From assembly GCA_963741355.1 (NCBI GenBank), contig CAVUIG010000015.1, positions 62,001 through 126,000 of the forward strand: a stretch of 64,000 nt of DNA. The letters are read 5' to 3'. This DNA is from CAIWHR01 sp963741355. Its GTDB lineage: Bacteria > Pseudomonadota > Gammaproteobacteria > Burkholderiales > Casimicrobiaceae. The notes under the pieces are model-generated. The model worked only from the letters and a program-made list of their open reading frames with translations, was not told the DNA's origin and did no database searches. Numbering within the stretch: position 1 is the first letter of the stretch; the number at the start of each line of letters is the position of its first letter. The translations under genes were made by a program, and so were the position numbers. Of this stretch, positions 57,301 through 64,000 are shown in pieces.

Positions 57301-57626
57301 ATGACCCAAGACACGCTCCGAACGGACGCCGGCGCTTCATCCGCCTTGCCGCCACCGGGCTGGCCGCGGCGCCCTTTGCCAACGCATTGATGACCGGCAC
57401 GGCCCAGGCCGTCGACACCGTCCCGGAATCGGATCCGACCGCGTCGGCGCTTGGGTACAAGATGGACGCGACCAAGGCCGCCAACCGCACCGACAAGGCA
57501 GCCACGTGCGCGAATTGCAATTTTTACTCGGGCAAGGCGGGCGCCGCCGACGGACCGTGCAGCGTGTTCGGGGGCCGGCTCGTCAGCGCCAAGGGCTGGT
57601 GCAGCGCGTACGCCAAGAAAGCCTGA
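57301..57626 (+). CDS. High-potential iron-sulfur protein (HiPIP), frameshifted in signal peptide
   Basis: About 109 aa restored. The ATG at 57301 is preceded by AAGAGGAA and gives MTQDTL; one missing base near 57318 then separates it from PNGRRRFIRLAATGLAAAPF, a twin-arginine signal. The mature part ends TCANCNFYSGKAGAADGPCS, VFGGRLVSAKGWCSAYAKKA: the four Cys in the C-x2-C-x13-C-x13-C arrangement bind a [4Fe-4S]2+/3+ cluster. HiPIPs are periplasmic one-electron carriers linking bc1-type complexes, iron oxidation or cytochromes. A palindrome GCCTCCGCGGAGGC at 57653 lies just downstream. Confidence 0.9.
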
Positions 57627-57722
57627 TCCCGGGATGGCGCCGGTGAGCGCCGGCCTCCGCGGAGGCGGTGGCCGGTCATCGGTCGTCATCCAAAGCGAGC
57701 GCGCCGCCGCGCGGGCGTGCGC

Positions 57723-58319
57723 ATGACGGCCGCATTGCCGGTCGCTTGGATTGCGCGGCACGGTGAGACCGAATGGAGCCGCGCCGGGCGCCACACGGGA
57801 CGGACCGACCTGCCGCTGACCGAGCGCGGTGAGGCGTCCGCGCGAAAGCTCGGTGCGCGGCTCGCGGGATTCACTTTCGCCGCGATCTTCACGAGCCCGC
57901 TCATTCGCGCCAGGCGGACCTGCGAGCTGGCCGGGTTCGGCGACGTCGCGCGAATCGATCCCGACCTCGCCGAGTGGAACTACGGCGAATACGAAGGACG
58001 GACTACCGCCGACATCCGCGCCGGCCGGCCCGACTGGCAGATATTCCGCGACGGCTGCCCGGGCGGGGAAATGCCGCAGGACGTCGGCGCCCGCGCGGAT
58101 CGCGTCGTGCAGCGACTGCGCGCCGTCGAGGGCGACGTCCTCGTCTTTTCGAGCGCGCACCTGCTTCGCGTGCTGGCCGCGCGATGGCTCGGCCTCGCGC
58201 CGGGCATCGGCAGTTGCTTCGCGCTGTCCACGGCGAGCCTCGGCGCACTCGGCTACGAGCATGATCGGGCGTCGCCCGCGATCCGGCTCTGGAACGACAC
58301 GCACCACGACGACGAATGA
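57723..58319 (+). CDS. Histidine phosphatase family protein
   Basis: 198 aa, intact. VAWIARHGETEWSRAGRHTG carries the RHGET motif with the phosphorylated His; FTSPLIRARRTCELAG, YGEYEGRTTADI, DVLVFSSAHLLRVLAARWLG (second catalytic His, here in SAH) follow the phosphoglycerate-mutase-like fold. Members include cofactor-dependent phosphoglycerate mutase-like sugar phosphatases and alpha-ribazole phosphatase; the small size fits a sugar-phosphate phosphatase. It precedes the pgm gene by 77 bp on the same strand, compatible with a role in sugar phosphates. Confidence 0.88.
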   Translation: MTAALPVAWIARHGETEWSRAGRHTGRTDLPLTERGEASARKLGARLAGFTFAAIFTSPLIRARRTCELAGFGDVARIDPDLAEWNYGEYEGRTTADIRAGRPDWQIFRDGCPGGEMPQDVGARADRVVQRLRAVEGDVLVFSSAHLLRVLAARWLGLAPGIGSCFALSTASLGALGYEHDRASPAIRLWNDTHHDDE

Positions 58320-58396
58320 GCGTCTCGCCGAACTCGGCCGAGCGCCGCCGGGCGTCACGTAGAATCACGACCTGAAAAACCAGATTCGGGTACCGC

Positions 58397-60038
58397 GTGG
58401 CGAACTCCCCGCTGGCCGGCAAACCTGCGCCGAAATCCCTGCTGATCGACCCCGCGCAGCTCGAGCGCGAGTACTACGCACGCCGGCCCGACATGGCCAA
58501 CGCGGCCGAGCGCGTGAGCTTCGGCACGAGCGGTCATCGCGGCTCGCCGCTCGGCGGCTCGTTCACCGAGGCGCACATCCTCGCGATCACGCAGGCGATC
58601 TGCGAGCATCGCCGCGGGCAGGGCATCACCGGACCGCTGTTCCTCGGCAAGGACACCCACGCGGTATCCGGTCCTGCCGAGCGCACGGCGCTCGAGGTGC
58701 TGGCCGCCAACGGCGTCGAGACGATGATCCAGCGAGACGACGGCTACGTGCCGACGCCCGTGATCTCGCATGCGATCCTCGTGCACAACCGCGGTCGCAT
58801 CGAGCGTATGGCGGACGGCATCGTCGCCACGCCGTCGCACAATCCGCCCGAGGACGGCGGCTTCAAGTACAACCCGCCGAACGGAGGGCCGGCGGACACC
58901 GAGGTCACGCGGGCCATCGAGACGCGCGCGAACGAGCTCCTGCGCGGCGGCAACGTGGAGGTGAAGCGGATGGACGCCGCCACGGCGAGGCGCGCCACCA
59001 CCACGCATCTGCACGACTTCGTCGCGCCGTACGTCGACGATCTCGCGCAGCGTGCTCGACATGGACGCGATCCGCGGCGCCGGCCTGAAGCTCGCCGTCG
59101 ATCCGCTGGGCGGCGCCGCAGTGAACTACTGGGCGCCGATCAACGCGCGTTACGGGCTCGACATCGACATCGTGAATCCGGTCGTCGATCCGACGTTCTC
59201 GTTCATGACGGTCGACCACGACGGCAGGATCCGGATGGACTGCTCGAGCCCGTTCGCGATGGCGCGCCTGGTCGGTCTCAAGGACCGGTATCGCGTCGCC
59301 TTCGCCAACGACCCCGACGCCGATCGGCACGGCATCGTGACGCCTTCGGCCGGGCTCCTCAATCCGAATCACTATCTCGCCGTGGCGATCCGCTACCTGC
59401 TGCGGCATCGGCCGCAATGGCCAGCGCATGCCGCGGTCGGCAAGACGCTGGTGTCGAGCGCGATGATCGATCGCGTCGTCGCGCACGAAGGCCGCAGGCT
59501 CCTCGAGGTGCCGGTCGGATTCAAGTGGTTCACGCAGGGGCTCTTCGAAGGATCGGTGTGCTTTGGCGGGGAGGAGAGCGCCGGCGCGAGCTTTCTCAGG
59601 AGGGACGGCACGGTCTGGACCACCGACAAGGACGGACCGGTCATGGCGCTCCTCGCCGCCGAGATCACGGCGCGCACCGGCCGCGATCCGGGCGAGCACT
59701 ACTCCGAGATGACGAAGGAGTTCGGCGCGCCGCGTTATACGCGCATCGACGCGCCGGCAACGCCCGCGCAAAAGGCGCGGCTCGCGAAACTCGCACCCGC
59801 TGCCGTGCGCGCGGCAACGCTCGCCGGCGAGCCGATCACGGCGAAACTGACCGAGGCCCCCGGCAACGGCGCGCCGATCGGCGGGCTCAAGGTGGTCGCG
59901 AAGAGCGGCTGGTTCGCGGCGCGGCCGTCCGGCACGGAGAACATCTACAAGATCTACGCGGAAAGCTTTCGCGACGAGCGACATCTCGGCGTCATCGTCG
60001 CGGAGGCGCAGGAGATCGTGAACGCGGCGCTCGAATGA
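58397..60038 (+). CDS. pgm: Phosphoglucomutase (frameshifted)
   Basis: About 547 aa restored. The start is a GTG at 58397, because the family N-terminus (ANSPLAGKPAPKSLLIDPAQ) is already in frame there. FGTSGHRGSPLGGSFTEAHI, GIVATPSHNPPEDGGFKYNP (phosphoserine loop), FANDPDADRHGIVTP (Mg-binding DxDxD) and RPSGTENIYKIYAESF (phosphate-binding loop) are all present. A single extra base near 59051 moves the frame after VDDLAQ and it resumes as VLDMDAIRGAGLKLAVDPLG. It interconverts glucose-1-P and glucose-6-P, joining the glycogen genes to central metabolism. Confidence 0.95.
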
Positions 60039-60210
60039 TGGTCACACCGATCCGGAAGGCGACGGGGTCCGTGACGCGGGCGCGCAATCCCGCGACCCGC
60101 GTCTGCGTGCGCCGGACAATCTGCTAAGCTTTGCGAAGCGCGAACTCCGTGCGGGCCGCGGCGCCGCGGCATCGGTTCCCGTCGTTCGCACGATACCCGG
60201 AGACGTCTCC

Positions 60211-61296
60211 ATGAAGGCAACCCGGCAGCTGCACGATCTCGGCCAGAGCCTCTGGCTCGACAACATCACGCGCGATCTCCTCGCCAGCGGCACGCTGAAG
60301 CGCTACATCGACGAGCTTTCGGTGACCGGGCTCACGTCGAACCCGACGATCTTCGACCACGCGATCAAGAACAGCACCGCATACGACGACGCGATTCGCG
60401 CCGGACTTGCGCAGGGCAAGTCCGGAGAACAGCTCTTCTTCGAGTTGGCGCTGGCCGATCTCACGCAGGCGGCGGACCTGTTCCGCCCCATCTGGGAGAA
60501 GACTTGCGGCGTCGACGGCTTCGCTTCCCTCGAGGTCTCGCCGCTGCTCGCGCGCGACACCAAGACCACGCTCGCCGCCGCGCGCGAGCTTTCGGCGCGC
60601 GCCGCGCGGCCGAACCTCTACATCAAGATTCCGGGCACTCGGGAAGGGGTGCCCGCGATCGAGGAAGCGACCTTCGCCGGCGTGCCGATCAACGTCACGC
60701 TGCTCTTTTCGCGCGAGCAATACGTCGCGGCGGCCGACGGGTACTTGCGCGGGATCGAGCGGCGCATCGAAGCCGGCCTTCGTGCTGACGTGCCCTCCGT
60801 CGCTTCGCTGTTCGTCAGCCGCTGGGACGTCGCCGTCGCGGGCAAGGTGCCGGCCGCGCTCACCAACCGGCTCGGCATCGCGATCGCGCAGCGCACGTAC
60901 AAGGCGTATTGCGACTTCATCGCGTCGCCGCGCTGCCAGCGGGCGATGAACGCCGGCGCACGGCCGCAGAGACTGCTGCTCGCGAGCACCGGAACCAAGG
61001 ACCCGAAGGCTCCGGACACGATGTACGTTCAGGCGCTGGCCGCGCCCTTGACCGTCAACACGATACCCGAGAACACGCTGAAGGCATTCGCCGATCACGG
61101 AGAGGTGACGCAACCGATGCGCGCCGACGGCGGCGACTGCGAAGCCGTGCTGGCGGCGTTCGTCGACGCCGGCGTCGATCTCGCGAGCCTGGCGACGCGA
61201 CTGCAGGACGAAGGGGCGGCCGCGTTCGTCGCCTCGTGGAACGAGCTGATGTCGGTCATCGCGTCGAAGAGCGCGGCGCTGAAGAAGACGGCGTGA
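60211..61296 (+). CDS. tal: Transaldolase
   Basis: 361 aa, intact. SVTGLTSNPTIFDHAIKNST is the substrate-loop signature, and RPNLYIKIPGTREGVPAIEE contains the Schiff-base lysine; FVSRWDVAVAGKVP is the loop typical of the longer transaldolase form found with pgi and gnd. It transfers a dihydroxyacetone unit between sedoheptulose-7-P/glyceraldehyde-3-P and erythrose-4-P/fructose-6-P in the pentose phosphate pathway. First of the block tal-ROK-pgi-gnd. Confidence 0.95.
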   Translation: MKATRQLHDLGQSLWLDNITRDLLASGTLKRYIDELSVTGLTSNPTIFDHAIKNSTAYDDAIRAGLAQGKSGEQLFFELALADLTQAADLFRPIWEKTCGVDGFASLEVSPLLARDTKTTLAAARELSARAARPNLYIKIPGTREGVPAIEEATFAGVPINVTLLFSREQYVAAADGYLRGIERRIEAGLRADVPSVASLFVSRWDVAVAGKVPAALTNRLGIAIAQRTYKAYCDFIASPRCQRAMNAGARPQRLLLASTGTKDPKAPDTMYVQALAAPLTVNTIPENTLKAFADHGEVTQPMRADGGDCEAVLAAFVDAGVDLASLATRLQDEGAAAFVASWNELMSVIASKSAALKKTA

Positions 61297-61363
61297 CGGC
61301 GCAAGGCGTCGGCGCGGCGCCCGGCGACAGCGCGGTACGAGATCCGAATCTGACGGATAACTC

Positions 61364-62098
61364 ATGAACGTGCTGGTCATCGACGTCGGCGGAACCCATG
61401 TGAAGATCTTCTCCAGCGCGGCGGGCGAGGCGCGCGAGTTTCTCTCCGGGCCCGCGCTGACGGCGCGGCAGATGGTCGTGGGCGTGAAGCGGACCGCCGG
61501 CGACTGGAAATACGACCGCGTTTCGCTCGGGTATCCCGGGCCGGTGCTGCGCAATCGCCCGGTCGCCGAGCCGCACAACCTCGGCACCGGGTGGGTCGCG
61601 TTCGACTACGCCAAGGCGCTCGGGCGGCCGACGAAGGTCGTCAATGATGCCGCGATGCAGGCGCTCGGGAGCTACCGCGGCGGCAAGATGCTGTTCCTCG
61701 GCTTCGGCACGGGCCTTGGCACGACGATGATCGTCGACGGCGTCGTCGAGCCGATGGAGCTCGGCCACCTTCCCTACCGGAAAGCGACCTACGAGGATTA
61801 CGTGGGCCTGCGCGGCCTGGAGCGCCTGGGCAAGAAGAAGTGGCGGGAGCAGGTGAACGATGTGATCGCGCTGCTCACCACGGCGCTGGAGCCCGACGAC
61901 ATCGTGTTGGGAGGCGGCAACGCGAAGAAGCTCACGACATTGCCGCCGCTGTGCCGGCTGGGCGACAACGCCAACGCGTTCGTCGGCGGAATGCGGCTCT
62001 GGGAGCCCGCGAGCGGCCACCGATTCGCGCGTCGAAAGAAGATCTTGACGCCGAAGCTGACGCCGAAGCGCGCCCCCGCCGCAAAGGCACGCCGATGA
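61364..62098 (+). CDS. ROK-family sugar kinase, probable glucokinase
   Basis: 244 aa, intact. MNVLVIDVGGTHVKIFSSAA is the ATP-phosphate-1 motif; SLGYPGPVLRNRPVAEPHNL the substrate loop; KVVNDAAMQALGSYRGG holds the catalytic Asp in NDA; MLFLGFGTGLGTTMIVDGVV is the ROK phosphate-2 loop. It lacks the CxCGxxGCxE zinc signature of many ROK repressor/kinases. The best guess is a glucokinase or polyphosphate glucokinase making glucose-6-P; its neighbours support this. Its stop overlaps the pgi start by 4 bp (ATGA). Confidence 0.85.
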   Translation: MNVLVIDVGGTHVKIFSSAAGEAREFLSGPALTARQMVVGVKRTAGDWKYDRVSLGYPGPVLRNRPVAEPHNLGTGWVAFDYAKALGRPTKVVNDAAMQALGSYRGGKMLFLGFGTGLGTTMIVDGVVEPMELGHLPYRKATYEDYVGLRGLERLGKKKWREQVNDVIALLTTALEPDDIVLGGGNAKKLTTLPPLCRLGDNANAFVGGMRLWEPASGHRFARRKKILTPKLTPKRAPAAKARR

Positions 62099-63735
62099 AC
62101 GACGCTGCCGCAGTGTCGTCGGCTGGCGCCTGGAAGGCGCTCGCCGCGCATTGCGCGGAGGTCGGGCAGCGGCATTTGCGCGAGCTCTTCGCCGCGGACC
62201 CGGCGCGCGGCGAGCGGATGGCGCAGGAGGCCGCCGGCCTGTACCTCGATTACTCGAAGCACCGCGTCACCGACGAGACCCTTGCGCTGCTCGGCGCGCT
62301 CGCCGGCGCCGTCGGATTGCGCTCGCGCATCGACGCGATGTTCCGCGGCGAGCCGATCAACGTCACGGAACGGCGGGCGGCGCTGCACGTCGCGCTGCGC
62401 GCGCCGCGCGGCGCGTCGATCGTCGTCGACGGGCGCAACGTCGTGCCCGACGTTCACGCGGTGCTCGACCGGATGGCGGCCTTCGCGGAGCGCGTGCGCA
62501 GCGGCGCGTGGAAGGGGCACACCGGCAAACGGATCCGCAACGTCGTCAACATCGGCATCGGCGGCTCCGACCTGGGCCCGGTGATGGCGTACGAGGCGCT
62601 GAAGCACTACAGCGACCGTGCCCTGACGTTCCGGTTCGTGTCGAACGTCGACGCCACCGACTTCGCCGAGGCGACGCGCGACCTCGACCCCGCCGAAACG
62701 CTGTTCATCGTCTCGTCCAAGACGTTCACGACACTGGAGACGATGACCAACGCCGGCAGCGCGCGCGCCTGGGCGCTCGCAAGGCTGGGTGGCGATGCGG
62801 GCGCGGTGGCGAAGCACTTCGTCGCGGTGTCGACGAATTCGGAAAAGGTGGCGGGGTTCGGCATCGACACCGCCAACATGTTCGGATTCTGGGACTGGGT
62901 CGGCGGAAGGTACTCGATGGATTCCGCGATCGGGCTCTCGACGATGCTCGCGGTGGGGCCCGAGAACTTCCGCGCAATGCTGGACGGCTTCCACGCGGTC
63001 GACGAACACTTCAGGACCGCGCCGTTCGAGCGCAACCTGCCGGTGCTGATGGCGCTTCTCGCCGTCTGGAACAACAACTTCCTGGGCGCGCAAACCGTCG
63101 CGGTGCTGCCGTACGAGCAGTACCTGAAACGTTTCCCGGCGTACCTGCAGCAGCTCACGATGGAGAGCAACGGCAAGCACGTGACGCAGGACGGCGCGCG
63201 CGTCGCCGTCGACACGGGCCCGATCTACTGGGGCGAGCCCGGCACCAACGGCCAGCATTCGTTCTACCAGCTGATTCACCAGGGCACGCGGCTCGTTCCG
63301 TGCGATTTCATCGCCTTCGGCCTGCCGCTCAACGCGCTGGGGCGGCACCACGACATGCTGCTCGCCAACGTCTTCGCGCAGGCCGAGGCGCTCGCGTTCG
63401 GCAGGACCGCCGACGAGGTGAAGGCCGAGGGAACGCCCGACTGGCTCGTCCCGCATCGCGTCTGCGAGGGCAACCGGCCGTCCAGCCTGATCCTCGCCGA
63501 CCGGCTGACCCCCGCGACGCTCGGCAAGCTCGTCGCGCTCTACGAGCACAACGTGTTCGCGCAGGGCGCGATCTGGAACGTCGATTCGTTCGACCAGTGG
63601 GGCGTTGAGCTCGGCAAGGTCCTGGCGCAGCGCATCATCCCCGAGATCGAGAGCCCGGTCGAGCCTTCGCTCGCGCACGACAGCTCGACCAACGCACTGA
63701 TCCGCCGCTACCGCAAGCTGCGCCGGCCGTCCTGA
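62095..63735 (+). CDS. pgi: Glucose-6-phosphate isomerase
   Basis: 546 aa, intact. Both family signatures are present: WVGGRYSMDSAIGLSTMLA and ALYEHNVFAQGAIWNVDSFD followed by QWGVELGK. Active-site segments VNIGIGGSDLGPVMAYEALK, FIVSSKTFTTLETMTNAGSA and TNGQHSFYQLIHQGTRLVPC include the phosphate-binding Ser/Thr and catalytic His. It interconverts glucose-6-P and fructose-6-P. The start at 62095 overlaps the ROK gene stop (ATGA), so translation is coupled. Confidence 0.97.
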   Translation: MNDAAAVSSAGAWKALAAHCAEVGQRHLRELFAADPARGERMAQEAAGLYLDYSKHRVTDETLALLGALAGAVGLRSRIDAMFRGEPINVTERRAALHVALRAPRGASIVVDGRNVVPDVHAVLDRMAAFAERVRSGAWKGHTGKRIRNVVNIGIGGSDLGPVMAYEALKHYSDRALTFRFVSNVDATDFAEATRDLDPAETLFIVSSKTFTTLETMTNAGSARAWALARLGGDAGAVAKHFVAVSTNSEKVAGFGIDTANMFGFWDWVGGRYSMDSAIGLSTMLAVGPENFRAMLDGFHAVDEHFRTAPFERNLPVLMALLAVWNNNFLGAQTVAVLPYEQYLKRFPAYLQQLTMESNGKHVTQDGARVAVDTGPIYWGEPGTNGQHSFYQLIHQGTRLVPCDFIAFGLPLNALGRHHDMLLANVFAQAEALAFGRTADEVKAEGTPDWLVPHRVCEGNRPSSLILADRLTPATLGKLVALYEHNVFAQGAIWNVDSFDQWGVELGKVLAQRIIPEIESPVEPSLAHDSSTNALIRRYRKLRRPS

Positions 63736-63815
63736 CGACTCACGATCGCATCCCGGACGTCGGTGGACACGCGCGGCGCGCCGGTCCGCCACCCGCACCC
63801 GCAAAGGAACAGAGC

Positions 63816-64000
63816 ATGCAACTCGGAATGATTGGACTGGGCAGGATGGGCGCCAACATGGTGCGTCGGCTGATGCAGGGCGGTCACGAGTGCGTCGTGT
63901 TCGACCGGTCGCCGCAGGCGGTCGAGGCGCTCGCGAAGGACAAGGCGATCGGCGCGGCGTCGATCGCCGACTTCGCGGGCAAGCTCACGCGACCGCGCGC
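63816..64000 (+). CDS. gnd: 6-phosphogluconate dehydrogenase, N-terminal part (cut by window end)
   Basis: The first 61 codons: MQLGMIGLGRMGANMVRRLM, the GxGxMG NADP-binding fold, then QGGHECVVFDRSPQAVEALA. AAAGGAACAG precedes the ATG at 63816. The shift from Rossmann strand to DRSPQ is typical of decarboxylating 6-phosphogluconate dehydrogenase (GntZ/YqeC-like short form, where this start is common), but 3-hydroxyisobutyrate dehydrogenase-like proteins share it. The position after tal and pgi favours gnd. The rest lies beyond the window. Confidence 0.8.
   Translation, partial: MQLGMIGLGRMGANMVRRLMQGGHECVVFDRSPQAVEALAKDKAIGAASIADFAGKLTRPR

Overview
The window is GC-rich DNA, densely coding on both strands. 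It carries a bacterial periplasmic and outer-membrane toolkit: many c-type cytochromes, a Tat-exported HiPIP, a type IV pilin-like protein, a tripartite tricarboxylate transporter (TTT) binding protein, a GlgX-MalQ fusion and WxGVN-type secreted proteins. Together these point to a betaproteobacterium, probably environmental and uncultured; this is inference from gene content, with no rRNA or marker gene in view. No tRNA, rRNA, CRISPR array or complete insertion sequence was seen.

Layout. 1-15.5 kb: two family 2 glycosyltransferases, then mostly ordinary genes (methyltransferase, MazG-like, pseudouridine synthase, PEBP-like lipoprotein, secreted hydrolase, SDR, pilin, GrpB, pirin, VOC, GYD, a conserved unknown pair, GNAT, alpha-methylacyl-CoA racemase). 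15.7-28.4 kb: the most interesting block, a minus-strand run of an inner-membrane protein rich in transmembrane His, a 24-heme cytochrome, a giant cytochrome with about 64 haem motifs, an outer-membrane beta-barrel with TPRs, and a membrane-anchored TPR protein. A membrane-anchored ferredoxin/flavoprotein diverges from it. This has the composition of a porin-cytochrome conduit for extracellular electron transfer. 28.4-38 kb: TTT binding protein, CBS protein, an unknown, GNAT, etfBA, a long acyl-CoA dehydrogenase, a repeat-bearing secreted protein and a PCuAC-like protein. 38-50.3 kb: glycogen operon glgP-glgB-[MITE-like element]-glgC-glgA-glgX/malQ on the minus strand. 50.5-57 kb: SYLF protein, tri-haem cytochrome c, GH63-like glucosidase, SulP transporter. 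57.3-64 kb: HiPIP, histidine phosphatase, then a plus-strand sugar-phosphate cluster pgm, tal, ROK kinase, pgi and the start of gnd.

How they fit. glgC, glgA and glgB make glycogen; glgP and GlgX-MalQ take it apart; pgm, pgi, the ROK kinase, tal and gnd feed the products into glycolysis and the pentose phosphate pathway. The cytochrome block, the HiPIP and the tri-haem cytochrome c could carry electrons between a quinone or NAD(P)H pool, the periplasm and the outside of the cell.

Caveat. Many conserved genes are broken by single-base shifts, mostly one-base insertions. Most reading frames resume at once with family-typical sequence, so I treat these as probable consensus errors (uncorrected long-read type), not decay, and give the span of the restored gene with the approximate place of each shift. 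Haem counts were made by eye on the DNA and may be off by one or two.
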